Shown: in pieces, positions 49,825-60,077 of the stretch | Layout: every line of letters begins with the position of its first letter | Position numbering within the stretch: position 1 is the first letter of the stretch | Assembly (NCBI GenBank): GCA_001772005.1 | Contig: MERI01000047.1 | Coordinates: 1-61,112, forward strand | Direction of reading: 5' to 3' | DNA: 61,112 nt | Origin: Betaproteobacteria bacterium RIFCSPLOWO2_12_FULL_62_58 | GTDB taxonomy: Bacteria > Pseudomonadota > Gammaproteobacteria > Burkholderiales > SG8-41 | Notes under the pieces: model-generated | What the model saw: the letters and a program-made list of their open reading frames with translations, nothing else | Database searches by the model: none | Told to the model about the DNA's origin: nothing | Position numbers and translations under genes: made by a program

Positions 49825-50300
49825 AGTTCCTGGCGGTGGCGGTCGGGCACAGGATGCCGACCTGGATCAATGCCGGTTTCGAGGAATACGCACGGCGCAT
49901 GCCGCGGGAGGCGCGGCTCGCGCTGATTGAAATCAAGCCCGAAGCCCGCAGCGGCCGTGCTGGCGCGGCGACAGTGCAGCGCATGCTGCAGGCGGAACAT
50001 AAACGCATCAGCGCCGCGCTTCCCGCGGGTTGTTGCACGGTGGTGCTCGATGAACGCGGCAAGAGTTTTTCGACGCGACAGCTCGCCGACCGCATCACGC
50101 GCTGGCGTGAAGCCGGGTGCGACGTGGCTTTCATCATCGGCGGCGCCGATGGCACGGCGGCAACGCTTAAGGGGCAGGCGGATCTGTTGTGGTCGCTCTC
50201 GCCGCTTACCCTGCCGCACGGGCTCGTGCGCATCGTGCTCGCCGAGCAACTCTACCGCGCGGTGTCGATCTTGAGCGGGCATCCGTACCACAGGGAGTGA
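49821..50300 (+). CDS. rlmH: 23S rRNA (pseudouridine-1915 N3) methyltransferase
   Basis: SPOUT-type methyltransferase of 159 residues starting from GTG that overlaps the rsfS stop by four bases. The start KFLAVAVGHRMPTWINAGFEEYARRMP is the family N terminus. VLDERGKSFSTRQLADRI near 75 and the SAM-binding knot FIIGGADG near 101 are present, as is the C-terminal LVRIVLAEQLYRAVSILSGHPYHRE. Confidence 0.96.
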   Translation: MKFLAVAVGHRMPTWINAGFEEYARRMPREARLALIEIKPEARSGRAGAATVQRMLQAEHKRISAALPAGCCTVVLDERGKSFSTRQLADRITRWREAGCDVAFIIGGADGTAATLKGQADLLWSLSPLTLPHGLVRIVLAEQLYRAVSILSGHPYHRE

Positions 50301-50456
50301 GAAGCAGGATCAAGGATCAAGGATTGAGGATTGAGGAGAGAGGCGTAAACCCGGGATCACAGAAACCGAACTCCGGACCAGACCTCAAACTCCAAATCCT
50401 GAATCCTGAATCCTGAATCCTGAATCCTGAATCCTGAATCCTGAATCCTGAATCCT
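50301..50456. repeat. Tandem heptamer array and hairpin, rlmH-maf gap
   Basis: Eight perfect GAATCCT units (50401-50456), with a ninth AAATCCT before them, run up to the maf start. About 70 nt upstream, AGGATCAAGGATCAAGGATTGAGGATTGAGG (50305-50335) is the complementary arm in the same 7-nt rhythm. The GGATTGAGG word is shared with the accC-prmA gap. Confidence 0.92.
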
Positions 50457-50460
50457 GGCA

Positions 50461-51081
50461 ATGACAATGGCCGACAAGCGCATTTATCTCGCCTCGCGCA
50501 GCCCGCGCCGGCGCGAGCTTTTGAAACAGATCGGCGTCAGTTTCGAGCTGCTGCTGTTGAGAGAGGACGCACGGCGCGGGGTCGATGTGGACGAGACGCC
50601 GCTTCCCGGCGAGGCGCCCGCCGACTGCGCCGTGCGTATCGCCCGCGCCAAGACCGAGGTCGCGACAACCCGGGTGGTACAGCGGCGTCTGCAATTGTAT
50701 CCCGTGCTCGCCGCCGACACGACGGTAGTGCGCGACGACGCGGTCATCGGCAAGCCGCGAGACGCCGGGCACGCGGCGCAGATTCTCGCCGCGCTGGCGG
50801 GCCGCGAGCACCGGGTGATAACCGCCGTCGCGGTGGCCATGCGGGATCAGGTGGAAAGCAGCGTGTCGGTATCGTCGATCGAGTTTCGGGCGCTTTCCCC
50901 CGCGGAAATCCAGCGCTATATTGCAAGCGGCGAGCCGTTCGACAAGGCCGGCGCGTATGCGATCCAGGGGCGCGCCGCGGCATTCGTGACGCGGATCGGC
51001 GGCAGCTACTCGGGTATCATGGGACTGCCGCTCGCCGAAACGGCGGAGCTGTTGCAGAAGTTCGGCATCGAAGTGCTGTAA
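50461..51081 (+). CDS. maf: Maf/YceF/YhdE family nucleoside triphosphate pyrophosphatase
   Basis: Hydrolyses non-canonical or canonical NTPs (dTTP, UTP in many homologues). The 206 residues include LASRSPRRRELLKQIGV near 9 (Maf motif S-R-S/T-P-R-R). VLAADTTVVRDDAVIGKPRD near 83 and EPFDKAGAYAIQGRAAAFV near 158 are also conserved, with the final IGGSYSGIMGLPLAE. A second ATG at residue 3 is the alternative start. It follows the heptamer array directly. Confidence 0.95.
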   Translation: MTMADKRIYLASRSPRRRELLKQIGVSFELLLLREDARRGVDVDETPLPGEAPADCAVRIARAKTEVATTRVVQRRLQLYPVLAADTTVVRDDAVIGKPRDAGHAAQILAALAGREHRVITAVAVAMRDQVESSVSVSSIEFRALSPAEIQRYIASGEPFDKAGAYAIQGRAAAFVTRIGGSYSGIMGLPLAETAELLQKFGIEVL

Positions 51082-51141
51082 CATCGCCGCTGTCGCACAC
51101 GGGCCTATTCTTGAGACAGGCGCTGGCCACCGCATCGCCCG

Positions 51142-52596
51142 ATGACTGAAGAGATCCTCATCAACGTCACGCCGCAGGAGACGCGTGTCGCCGTGATCGA
51201 GCACGGCGTCACGCAGGAACTGCACATAGAGCGCGCCACCGCCCGGGGGCTCGTCGGCAACATCTACGTGGGGCGCGTGATTCGCGTGCTGCCGGGCATG
51301 CAGTCCGCGTTCATCGACATCGGCGGCGAGCGCGCGGCGTTCCTGCACGTGGCCGACATCTGGGGCAGCCGGCACAACGGCGAGCTAAGCACGCCGATCG
51401 AGAAGCTGCTCGCCGAAGGTCAGAACCTCATGATCCAGGTCGTGAAAGATCCGATCGGCACCAAGGGCGCGCGGCTGTCCACCCAGATCAGCATCGCCGG
51501 CCGCTTCCTGGTCTACCTGCCCCAGGAATCCCACATCGGCATCTCGCAGCGCATCGAGGACGAGGAAGAGCGGCAGCACCTGCGCGAGAAGCTGCTGCAG
51601 CAGCTGCCGCCGGATGAGAAGGGTGGTTTCATCATCCGCACCATGGCGGAAAACGCCTCCGACCGCGGGCTCGTCGCCGATATCGAGTACCTGAGGAAGC
51701 TGTGGCACGGCATCCAGGAACGGGCGCAGACCGCCGCAGCGCTGACGTTGCTCTATCAGGACCTGAATCTGAGCCTGAGGGTGCTGCGCGATTTCGTGCA
51801 CGAGGAGACGACCCGCATCCTGATCGATTCGCACGAGACCTCCCAGGGCATGCAAACCTTCGCCCAGGAATTCACTCCCACGGTGGTCGAGCGCATCGCG
51901 CACTACGAGGGCGAGCGTCCGCTGTTCGAGCTCTTCGGTGTCGAGGATGAAATCGAGAAAGCACTGGCGCGCCGCGTCGAACTCAAGTCAGGCGGCTATC
52001 TCATTCTCGACCAGACCGAAGCGCTCACCACCATCGACGTCAACACCGGCGGCTACGTCGGCGGGCGCAGTTTCGACGATACCATCTTCAAGACCAATCT
52101 CGAGGCGGCGCAGGTGATCGCGCGCCAGTTGCGGCTCAGGAACCTGGGCGGCATCATCATCATCGACTTCATCGACATGGACACCGAGGAGCACAAGAAC
52201 GCCGTGCTCAATGAATTCCGCAAGGCGCTCGCGCGCGACCGCACGCGCATGACCGTAAACGGTTTCACCCAGCTCGGGCTCGTGGAGATGACGCGCAAAC
52301 GCACGCGCGAGAGCCTCGCTCACGTGCTGTGCGAACCCTGCCCGGTGTGCGAAGGCCGCGGCGAGTTGAAGACTGCGCAGACAGTGTGCTACCAGATCCT
52401 GCGCGAACTGCTGCGCGAGGCGCGCCAGTTCAACGCGCGCGAGTTCCGCATACTCGCTTCCCAGCAAGCGATCGATCTGTTCCTGGACGAGGAGTCGCAG
52501 AGCCTGGCGATGCTGTCCGACTTCATCGGCAAGCCGGTGTCGCTGCAGGTCGAGAGCGTCTACAACCAGGAACAGTTCGACATCATTCTCATGTAA
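51142..52596 (+). CDS. rng: Ribonuclease G
   Basis: Endoribonuclease that matures 16S rRNA 5' ends and degrades mRNAs. The 484 residues begin EEILINVTPQETRVAV. An S1 domain covers about 35-120 (NIYVGRVIRVLPGMQSAFIDIG). The catalytic region LTTIDVNTGGYVGGRSFDDTIFKTN near 297 holds the acidic metal residues. The zinc-link CEPCPVC is near 397. It closes the nadD-to-rng block, as is usual in Betaproteobacteria. Confidence 0.97.
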   Translation: MTEEILINVTPQETRVAVIEHGVTQELHIERATARGLVGNIYVGRVIRVLPGMQSAFIDIGGERAAFLHVADIWGSRHNGELSTPIEKLLAEGQNLMIQVVKDPIGTKGARLSTQISIAGRFLVYLPQESHIGISQRIEDEEERQHLREKLLQQLPPDEKGGFIIRTMAENASDRGLVADIEYLRKLWHGIQERAQTAAALTLLYQDLNLSLRVLRDFVHEETTRILIDSHETSQGMQTFAQEFTPTVVERIAHYEGERPLFELFGVEDEIEKALARRVELKSGGYLILDQTEALTTIDVNTGGYVGGRSFDDTIFKTNLEAAQVIARQLRLRNLGGIIIIDFIDMDTEEHKNAVLNEFRKALARDRTRMTVNGFTQLGLVEMTRKRTRESLAHVLCEPCPVCEGRGELKTAQTVCYQILRELLREARQFNAREFRILASQQAIDLFLDEESQSLAMLSDFIGKPVSLQVESVYNQEQFDIILM

Positions 52597-52638
52597 TGCG
52601 GCAGGCGGCTTCTGGCGCCCAGCTTATCCGATCCGACC

Positions 52639-54141
52639 GTGGAGCCACTCGAGTCAAAACGCTTGCAGCCGCCGGCGGTGTCGCTCGCCCGCGCGTTCGC
52701 CGAACAGGCGTTTTCGCGCGCCGCCGGAGCGCCGCTGGTCCCGGGCAACAGCGTGCGCATTCTGAAGGATGCGGCGGAACACTATCCGGCGTGGCTGGAA
52801 GCGATCCGTTCCGCGACTCGTACCGTCTATTTCGAAAACTACATCGTCGCCGAAGACCGGATCGGGCGCGAATTCGTGGCGGCGCTGGCGGCAAAGGCAC
52901 GCGAAGGCGTGCGCGTGAGGGCCATGCATGACTGGGTAGGGGCGCTCGGCAGAGCATCGGGGCGGCTGTGGCAGCCGCTCATCGAAGCCGGCGGCGAGGT
53001 GAGGTGCTTCAACCCTCCGCGCCCGGACAGTCCGTTCGGGTGGTTGACGCGGGATCATCGCAAGATGGTGGCGGTGGACGGCGAGGTAGGTTTCGTGACA
53101 GGTGTGTGCGTGAGCCGCAAGTGGGTTGGCGACCCGGCGCGCGGGATTGAGCCGTGGCGCGACACGGGAGTCGAAGTGCGCGGCCCGGCGGTCGCCGATA
53201 TCGAGCGCGCTTTTGCCGAAGTGTGGGCGGCGACGGGCGCGGCGATTCCCGAAGACGAGCTTGCCGATCCGGAAGCGATCGCGCCGGCGGGCGACGTGAT
53301 GGTGCGCGTGCTTGCCACCGTACCGAACATCGCCGCGCTGTATCGCCTTGACCAGTTGATCGCCGTAATGGCGCGCAGGACGCTGTGGCTGACCGATGCC
53401 TATTTCGTCGGTATTGCACCCTACGTGCAGGCACTGAGTGCGGCGGCGCTGGACGGCGTGGACGTGAGGCTGCTGGTGCCCGGCACGAGCGATCTGCCGG
53501 TGCTCTCGGCCCTGTCGCGCGCCGGCTACCGTCCGCTGCTCGAGGCCGGCATCCGCGTCTTCGAGTGGAACGGCCCGATGCTGCACGCCAAGTCCGCGGT
53601 GGCGGACGGCCGCTGGGCACGGGTAGGTTCTTCGAATCTGAACCTTTCGAGCTGGATCGGCAATTATGAGCTCGACGTCGCGGTCGAGGATCAGCAGTTC
53701 GCTGCGGCGATGAAGAACATGTACGAGGCGGATCTCGCCAATGCGACCGAAATCGTGCTTTCGCCGCGCAACCGCGTGCGTCCGGCAACGCCGCGCCGGC
53801 GCCGCCGGTCCCGCGGCGGCAGCGCATCGCGCGCCGCCGCCGGCGCGCTGCGTCTCGGCAACACGGTGGGCGCGGCGATCACCAATCGCCGCGTGCTCGG
53901 GCCCGCCGAGGCCGGCACGATGATCGGCGTCGGTGTTGCGCTGCTGGTGTTCGCCGCGGTCACCGTGTCATGGCCGCTGCTCGTCGCCGTTCCGCTTGCG
54001 CTGCTCGCTGCCTGGGTCGCGGTGTCGTTCCTGGTGCGGGCGCACGAACTGCGCAACGCGGGAAAACGGGCCGAAGAAGAAGGCCGCGCCGCGCCGCAGC
54101 CGGCAGGTGATGCCGCGGGGGACAAGTCGTCCGAGGAATGA
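52639..54141 (+). CDS. Phospholipase D-family (cardiolipin synthase-like) protein
   Basis: A 500-residue protein with two PLD halves: [17 protein letters not shown] near 137 and [26 protein letters not shown] near 313, both with the HxK of the HKD motif. Two transmembrane helices at the C terminus (about 433-475: [16 protein letters not shown] and [19 protein letters not shown]) anchor it in the membrane. Canonical ClsA has its helices at the N terminus, so this layout is different. The GTG start follows rng by 42 bp. Likely makes or remodels cardiolipin, but phospholipase activity is possible. Confidence 0.87.
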   Translation: MEPLESKRLQPPAVSLARAFAEQAFSRAAGAPLVPGNSVRILKDAAEHYPAWLEAIRSATRTVYFENYIVAEDRIGREFVAALAAKAREGVRVRAMHDWVGALGRASGRLWQPLIEAGGEVRCFNPPRPDSPFGWLTRDHRKMVAVDGEVGFVTGVCVSRKWVGDPARGIEPWRDTGVEVRGPAVADIERAFAEVWAATGAAIPEDELADPEAIAPAGDVMVRVLATVPNIAALYRLDQLIAVMARRTLWLTDAYFVGIAPYVQALSAAALDGVDVRLLVPGTSDLPVLSALSRAGYRPLLEAGIRVFEWNGPMLHAKSAVADGRWARVGSSNLNLSSWIGNYELDVAVEDQQFAAAMKNMYEADLANATEIVLSPRNRVRPATPRRRRRSRGGSASRAAAGALRLGNTVGAAITNRRVLGPAEAGTMIGVGVALLVFAAVTVSWPLLVAVPLALLAAWVAVSFLVRAHELRNAGKRAEEEGRAAPQPAGDAAGDKSSEE

Positions 54142-54233
54142 GCCACGTGTCCGCGCCGGAATTCGTCAGAAGACTTCTCGCAAATCGGCGTTTATCGGCG
54201 GCCAATTGCTTTTCTTGGTTTTCAGGACCGGTT

Positions 54234-54539
54234 CTACTGTCCCGCGATGTCCTCGAGCCGCGCGAGCAGCGACGCGTCGGCATCGGCGATCTCGATTATT
54301 TTGCGCCGGCCATGCGCGCCGTGGCGGATGGCGATCCGCGAGGCGGGGAGCTTCAGCAGACGGCGCAGGAAATCGACGAGCGCCGCGTTCGCCTTGTTGT
54401 CGACGGCCGGCGCGGCGATTCTGATCTTGAGCGCGTCGCCGTGGAATCCGGCGACGGCGCTCGTGGCTGCGTTGGGCTGCACGTGGACGGTGAGGGTGAG
54501 CCGTCGCGCGTCGGGATCAAACCGGTGCCAGGCGGCCAT
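54234..54539 (-). CDS. DUF167 (YggU) family protein
   Basis: A 101-residue cytosolic protein beginning MAAWHRFDPDARRLTLTVHVQPNAATS. GDALKIRIAAPAVDNKANAALVDFLRRLL near 34-62 is the YggU core. Function unknown. It is normally directly downstream of yggT in the proC-yggT operon; here the CTAG element is inserted between the two. The preceding phospholipase D-family gene is convergent. Confidence 0.93.
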   Translation of the reverse strand: MAAWHRFDPDARRLTLTVHVQPNAATSAVAGFHGDALKIRIAAPAVDNKANAALVDFLRRLLKLPASRIAIRHGAHGRRKIIEIADADASLLARLEDIAGQ

Positions 54540-54562
54540 GGAGTCTATCTCAACAACAGGTC

Positions 54563-54762
54563 CTAGCAGCCTGTCGGACTTGACAGTCCGTACAGGCTGC
54601 TAACAGCAAAACCGGCCGACAATTCATAATAAACCCAGCCGAAGCGGTCAAATTTGAGGAAAAGCGCGGGTGAATTCGCGTATCGGTCATCCTCTTATGC
54701 AATTCTCCTAGGGCCGGTTTTGCATTAGGAGTTTGTCGCGGCTAAGTCCGACAAACTCCTAG
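54563..54762. mobile_element. CTAG-flanked MITE-like element, copy 2 (inverted)
   Basis: About 200 bp, the inverted counterpart of the element at 12199-12399, with the same terminal inverted repeats and the same internal GCAAAACCGGCC/GGGCCGGTTTTGC arms. The YggT stop codon (TAG read on the minus strand, 54759-54761) is made by its CTAG edge. Sequence identity with copy 1 is high along the full length. The sequence contains no transposase. Confidence 0.87.
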
Positions 54763-55334
54763 AGCCACCGCGACAACGTCATCTCAAGGTAGGCGACCGG
54801 CAGCATCAGCAGCAGCTGGCAGATGACGATCACGACGAGCGGCGACAGGTCGACGTTGCCGATCGGCGGGATCAGTTTTTGGAAAATGCGCAGGAATGGC
54901 CGGGTCATGTTGTTCAGGAGCGGCGCGAGCGGAGTGTAGGGATTGATCCACGACAGCACTGCCTGAAACACCACGACGGCGATCACGATGTAGAGTCCGA
55001 GCTTGACGATCGTGACCGTGGCCAGGAGCGCGAGCCCGGCGTAAGCGCTGCCGGCGGCGGAGGCGAGCGAGTAGTCTTTGATCTGAAGGATGACGAACAA
55101 TTCGAGAACCTGGATGAGCCACGCCAGCACCAGTGTGGCGAGATCGAGTCCCCACAGGCCGGGGATCACGCGCCGCGCCGGGTGCACCATGAAGTCCGTG
55201 AGCGCGCCCAGGAACTCCGACAACGGGTTGCGGTAGGCGGCGCGCGCCCACTGCATGTAGAAGCGCAGCAGCAGCGCGATGGTGAACAGTCCGAACACGG
55301 TGTTCGCCAGGAATATCAGCGCCTTTTCGAACAT
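54759..55334 (-). CDS. YggT family membrane protein
   Basis: A 191-residue inner-membrane protein with two YGGT repeats. Hydrophobic segments are at about 5-25, 62-85, 95-120 and 165-185. FYMQWARAAYRNPLSEFLGALTDFMVHPARRVIPGL near 27-60 is the first YGGT motif. AVLSWINPYTPLAPLLNNMTRPFLRIFQKLIPPIG near 123-158 is the second. Linked in other bacteria to osmotic tolerance or division-site functions. Its stop codon TAG lies in the CTAG element. Confidence 0.93.
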   Translation of the reverse strand: MFEKALIFLANTVFGLFTIALLLRFYMQWARAAYRNPLSEFLGALTDFMVHPARRVIPGLWGLDLATLVLAWLIQVLELFVILQIKDYSLASAAGSAYAGLALLATVTIVKLGLYIVIAVVVFQAVLSWINPYTPLAPLLNNMTRPFLRIFQKLIPPIGNVDLSPLVVIVICQLLLMLPVAYLEMTLSRWL

Positions 55335-55343
55335 TAAGGGCTC

Positions 55344-56156
55344 CTAATCTCCGCCCAGTTCTTCGCCCAGCTCATGCGAGCGTTCGGCGGCGGCGCGCAC
55401 CGCGCGAATCACGATGTTCTTGAGCGCCTGCTCGTCCATCACGCCGAGCGCGCGCTCGGTGGTGCCGCCTTTGGAAGTGACGCGGGCACGCAGCGTGGCC
55501 GGCTCCTCGCCGCTCGTCTGCGCCAGCCGGACCGCGCCGGCGAAGGTTTCGAGGGCAAGGCGCCGGGCATCGGCGGTGTTGAATCCGAGATCGGCGGCCG
55601 CCTGCTGCAGCGCCTCGATGAAGTAGAACACGTAGGCCGGACCACTGCCCGAGACCGCCGTGATTGCGTCGATCTGCGCCTCGCGCTCGAGCCACAGCGT
55701 GGCGCCGACCGCGCTCATGATCGTTTCCGCGAGCGTGCGGTCAGCAGCGGCGAGCGCGGGCATCGCGTAGAGGCCGGAGATGCCGGCCAGCACCAGCGCC
55801 GGCGTGTTTGGCATCACGCGCACGATGCGGGTATAGCCGCCGAGCCAGCGCGAGAGGTCCTGGCAGCGGATGCCGGCGGCAATCGTGATGACCAGCTGCG
55901 ACCGGATTGCCGGACGCAGCGCCCGCGCCGCTTCCCGCATCTGCTGCGGCTTGACCGCGAGCACGATCGAGTCGGCTGCGGTGGCCTCGGCATCGGCTGC
56001 GGCGTAAGTCCTGATGCGCAGCTCGCGTGCGAGCCGCGTGCGCGCGGCGTCATCGATTTCGACCACACGGATCGCGTTCGCGGGCCACCCCTTCTGCAGC
56101 AGGCCGCCGATCATCGCCGCCGCCATGTTGCCGCCGCCGATAAATGTGACATTCAT
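55344..56156 (-). CDS. proC: Pyrroline-5-carboxylate reductase
   Basis: Last step of proline synthesis. A 270-residue Rossmann protein starting MNVTFIGGGNMAAAMIGGLL (NAD(P) loop). ADSIVLAVKPQQM lies near 63. The C-terminal catalytic region AITAVSGSGPAYVFYFIEAL near 164 and the segment VTSKGGTTERAL near 229 are present. It lies 9 bp before yggT, and its own upstream is a repeat spacer. Confidence 0.96.
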   Translation of the reverse strand: MNVTFIGGGNMAAAMIGGLLQKGWPANAIRVVEIDDAARTRLARELRIRTYAAADAEATAADSIVLAVKPQQMREAARALRPAIRSQLVITIAAGIRCQDLSRWLGGYTRIVRVMPNTPALVLAGISGLYAMPALAAADRTLAETIMSAVGATLWLEREAQIDAITAVSGSGPAYVFYFIEALQQAAADLGFNTADARRLALETFAGAVRLAQTSGEEPATLRARVTSKGGTTERALGVMDEQALKNIVIRAVRAAAERSHELGEELGGD

Positions 56157-56283
56157 AAAAGCCTATTCGAAACGCAAAGACGCAGAGGACGCTAAGAATC
56201 GCAAAGGATTTTTAAAATGATACCGGTAGAAACGCAGCCTGCATAAATTTTCTTTGTCCTTTGCACCCTTTGCGTCTTTGCGT
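56157..56283. repeat. GCAAAGACGCAAAGG-type inverted repeat, proC-yggS gap
   Basis: AACGCAAAGACGCAGAGGACGCTAAGAATCGCAAAGG (about 56168-56205) is answered by CCTTTGCACCCTTTGCGTCTTTGCG (56258-56282), a clear inverted pair with 7-8-nt rhythm. It lies between two co-directional minus-strand genes that are usually adjacent. Confidence 0.8.
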
Positions 56284-56973
56284 TTATTGCTTTTGCCGTC
56301 GGCCGAAGATCGCGGTGCCGACGCGCACCATGGTCGCGCCCTCGAGGATCGCAGCCTCAAGGTCGTCGGACATGCCCATCGAGAGCGTGTCGAGAGCGAA
56401 GCCGGCAGCCACCAGTCCATCCTTGAGTTCGCGCAGGCGTGCGAATCGCCGGCGCTGAACCCCGGCGTCCGGCGTCGGCTCGGGGATCGCCATCAGTCCC
56501 CGCAATCTGAGCTGCGGCAGGGCGGTAATCGCACGCGCCAGAGCGAGTTCGTCCCCCGGCGCCACGCCGCTCTTGCTCGCCTGCCCGCTGACGTTGACCT
56601 GGATGCAGACGTTGAGCGGCGGCAGCCTGGCCGGGCGCGCGTCGTTGATCCGTATCGCGATTTTCTCGCGTTCCACGCTGTGCACCCACTGGAAATGCTC
56701 GGCGATGCCCCGCGTCTTGTTGCTCTGGATCGGCCCGATGAAATGCCACTCCAGCGGGAGGTGGGCGAGGCGCGTAATTTTCCCCATCGCTTCCTGCACA
56801 TAGTTCTCTCCGAACGCATTCTGACCGCAGGCGTGCGCTTCTGCGATTTTTTCCGCCGGCCAGGTTTTACTCACTGCAACCAGCGCGATAGCGGACGGGG
56901 GTCGCCCGGCGCTCTGTGCCGCCCGCCTGATCCGGTCGTGTACGGCTTGCAAGTTGGTGGCGATTGTTGTCAT
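56284..56973 (-). CDS. YggS family pyridoxal-phosphate homeostasis protein
   Basis: A 229-residue alanine-racemase-fold protein that buffers PLP. SAIALVAVSKTWPAEKIAEAHACG near 28-50 holds the PLP lysine (VSKTW). FGENYVQEAMGKI near 54, WHFIGPIQSNKTR near 75 and LSMGMSDDLEAAILEGATMVRVGTAIFG at the C terminus are conserved. The ATG at 56973 is preferred; four codons earlier is another in-frame start. Divergent from pilT. Confidence 0.95.
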   Translation of the reverse strand: MTTIATNLQAVHDRIRRAAQSAGRPPSAIALVAVSKTWPAEKIAEAHACGQNAFGENYVQEAMGKITRLAHLPLEWHFIGPIQSNKTRGIAEHFQWVHSVEREKIAIRINDARPARLPPLNVCIQVNVSGQASKSGVAPGDELALARAITALPQLRLRGLMAIPEPTPDAGVQRRRFARLRELKDGLVAAGFALDTLSMGMSDDLEAAILEGATMVRVGTAIFGRRQKQ

Positions 56974-57069
56974 AATTTTGCGCAACCTACGAAAACCGGC
57001 TGTTTGGAGTAAAATCAGACCGTTAATGTGCGCTTTTAGCCCCGCTTCTTAAATGGCGACGCAATTATA

Positions 57070-58110
<1,041 letters not shown>

Positions 58111-58180
58111 CAGGGTAGAGTCCCCGGGCGCGGGCCCGGCAGCAGCGGTTGCCCGGGTCGATGAACGAGAGGAGCGAGAC

Positions 58181-59317
58181 ATGGACCGAGATCAGGCAGT
58201 CAATTTTATCAATGACCTGCTGAAAGGGATGGTGGAGAGGAAGGCTTCCGACCTCTTCATTACCGCGGGCTTCCCGCCCGCGATCAAGATCGACGGCAAG
58301 GTGACGCCGGTAGCCAACCAGCCGCTTACGCCCCAGCACACCATCGAACTCGCGCACGCGGTCATGAACGACAAGCAGACCGGGGAATTCGAGGCGACCA
58401 AGGAGTGCAACTTCGCCATCAGTCCCAGGGGTATCGGCCGTTTCCGCGTCAGTTGCTTCGTGCAACAGGCGCGGGTCGGCATGGTGCTGCGCACCATCAA
58501 TGCCAAGATCCCGACTTTCGAAGAGCTGTACCTGCCGCCGATACTGAAGGACGTGGTGATGGCCAAGCGCGGGCTCGTCATCATGGTCGGTGGCACGGGT
58601 TCGGGCAAGTCGACCTCCCTCGCGGCGATGACCGGCTACCGCAACGAAAACAGCTTCGGCCACATCATCACGATTGAAGACCCGATCGAATACGTGCACG
58701 AGCACAAGAACTGCGTGGTCACCCATCGCGAGGTCGGCGTCGACACCGATTCGTGGCATATCGCGCTCAAGAACACGCTGCGGCAGGCGCCGGACGTGAT
58801 CCTGATCGGCGAGATCCGGGACCGCGAAACGATGGACTACGCGATCGCCTTCTCCGAAACCGGGCACCTGTGCATGGCCACACTGCATGCCAACAGCTCC
58901 AACCAGGCGCTCGACCGCATCATCAATTTCTTCCCCGAGGAGCGCAGGCACCAGCTGCTGATGGACCTCTCGCTCAACATCCGCGCCATCGTATCGCAAC
59001 GGCTGATTCCGAAGCGGGACGCCAAGGGACGCATCGTGGCGGTCGAGATCATGCTCAACTCGCCGTTGATCCAGGACTTGATCTTCAAGGGCGAGGTGCA
59101 CGAGATCAAGGCGATCATGGCGAAATCGCGCGAGCTCGGCATGCAGACCTTCGACCAGCATCTGTTCGAACTCTACGAAGCGGACATGATCAGCTACGAG
59201 GATGCGCTCAGAAACGCCGACTCGGTGAACGAGCTGCGCCTCATGATCAAGCTGCAGGGCAAGGAGGCCAAGCAAAAGGATGTGATGACGGGTATCGAGC
59301 ACCTGAACATCGTCTGA
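58181..59317 (+). CDS. pilU: Type IV pilus ATPase PilU
   Basis: PilT-like accessory retraction ATPase of 378 residues. It begins MDRDQAVNFINDLLKGMVERKASDLFITAGFPP. Walker A is MVGGTGSGKSTSLAAM near 137. APDVILIGEIRDRETMDYAI is near 205, and the TGHLCMATLHANSSNQALDRIINFFPEE His box region near 229 is typical of PilU. The C terminus is Lys/Glu-rich and longer than PilT. The ATG at 58181 follows GGAGCGAG; a longer frame upstream is rejected. Confidence 0.96.
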   Translation: MDRDQAVNFINDLLKGMVERKASDLFITAGFPPAIKIDGKVTPVANQPLTPQHTIELAHAVMNDKQTGEFEATKECNFAISPRGIGRFRVSCFVQQARVGMVLRTINAKIPTFEELYLPPILKDVVMAKRGLVIMVGGTGSGKSTSLAAMTGYRNENSFGHIITIEDPIEYVHEHKNCVVTHREVGVDTDSWHIALKNTLRQAPDVILIGEIRDRETMDYAIAFSETGHLCMATLHANSSNQALDRIINFFPEERRHQLLMDLSLNIRAIVSQRLIPKRDAKGRIVAVEIMLNSPLIQDLIFKGEVHEIKAIMAKSRELGMQTFDQHLFELYEADMISYEDALRNADSVNELRLMIKLQGKEAKQKDVMTGIEHLNIV

Positions 59318-59771
59318 CGCCGGACGCTGCGCGCCGGGTCAGATACGCCGGTTCGAGCGGACGGCGCCGCCTCTTACAACACTTTTCAGAGCCCATAGCG
59401 CATCGCGTCGGCGTCGGCGCCGGTTCCGCTTGGGTCGCATCCCCGGAAACCGGGGCGCGTCGGAGGGCGGAAGAGGGGCCCTCTGGGATGCGCCCCGGAC
59501 TCGGTCTCCCGCAGGGTGGTGCGGGCAGGGGCGCACAAGGCTGCGTTCACAATTCTTGGCCGGGGCTTCTGCGGCTGCTCCCGCAAACGGGCCTGCGGCG
59601 AACGAGTCGCAGCCGCACCCCGCAGACGCGCACAGGGCCGGCGTGTGACGCGCCCTTGGCCGGCTCCACGGTCGCATCCCGCAAGCGGGGCCCTGCTCCA
59701 CGTCTCGCCGGCCCCTGCTCCCGGGCTCGCGTCGCTCCGGCCGCTCAACCGGCGCAGCCAGAAATAAAAGC
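59318..59771. other. Non-coding, very GC-rich repeat-module region
   Basis: A 454-bp stretch with no supportable gene. It contains repeated modules of the form GGTCGCATCCC-N-AA-CGGGGC (59431-59455 and 59678-59702), related CCCGCAAACGGG words, and many short inverted repeats. The second module matches the nadD-rsfS gap in inverse orientation over about 45 bp. Open frames here are short and overlapping, with no consistent codon pattern. Confidence 0.65.
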
Positions 59772-59799
59772 GCCGGTACGAGAAACCGGCGTTTTTTTG
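59772..59799 (+). terminator. Intrinsic terminator after the pilTU region
   Basis: The stem CGCCGG/CCGGCG with a 9-nt loop is followed by seven T residues. It lies 455 bp after pilU and just upstream of the TauE/SafE remnant. Confidence 0.85.
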
Positions 59800-59816
59800 C
59801 GCCACGACCATACCGT

Positions 59817-60077
59817 TTGAACTTCCAACCTTCCTCATCGCCGCGGCGACGATCGCCGCCTTCGGTGTCGATCCGCGCGCTGGTGTTCACCGCCGGCGGG
59901 CTGATGCTGGCCGACCGGCTGATGGGTTTCGCCATACTCGTCCCCTTTGCGCTCGCGGGCCTGTGGTTCGGCAATCGCATCCACTTACGCGTCGCGCGCG
60001 AGAGCTTATTGCGCTTGGTCAGCGCGCTGCTGTTGCTGATCGGCGTGTCGCTGCTCGTCAGGGCGGTTGCCCGGTAA
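59817..60077 (+). pseudogene. TauE/SafE permease, C-terminal remnant
   Basis: An 86-residue frame from a TTG codon with two hydrophobic segments: ALVFTAGGLMLADRLMGFAILVPFALAGLWFGNRI (about 21-55) and LLRLVSALLLLIGVSLLVRAV (about 64-84). The LAGLWFGNRIHLRV...LRLVSALLLLIGVSLLVRA pattern is the C-terminal end of TauE/SafE sulfite-exporter-type permeases, which are normally about 250 residues. The first 18 residues are unrelated and basic. Most of the gene is missing, and a terminator plus repeat DNA lies directly before it. It could be a functional small protein, but decay is more likely. Confidence 0.6.
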
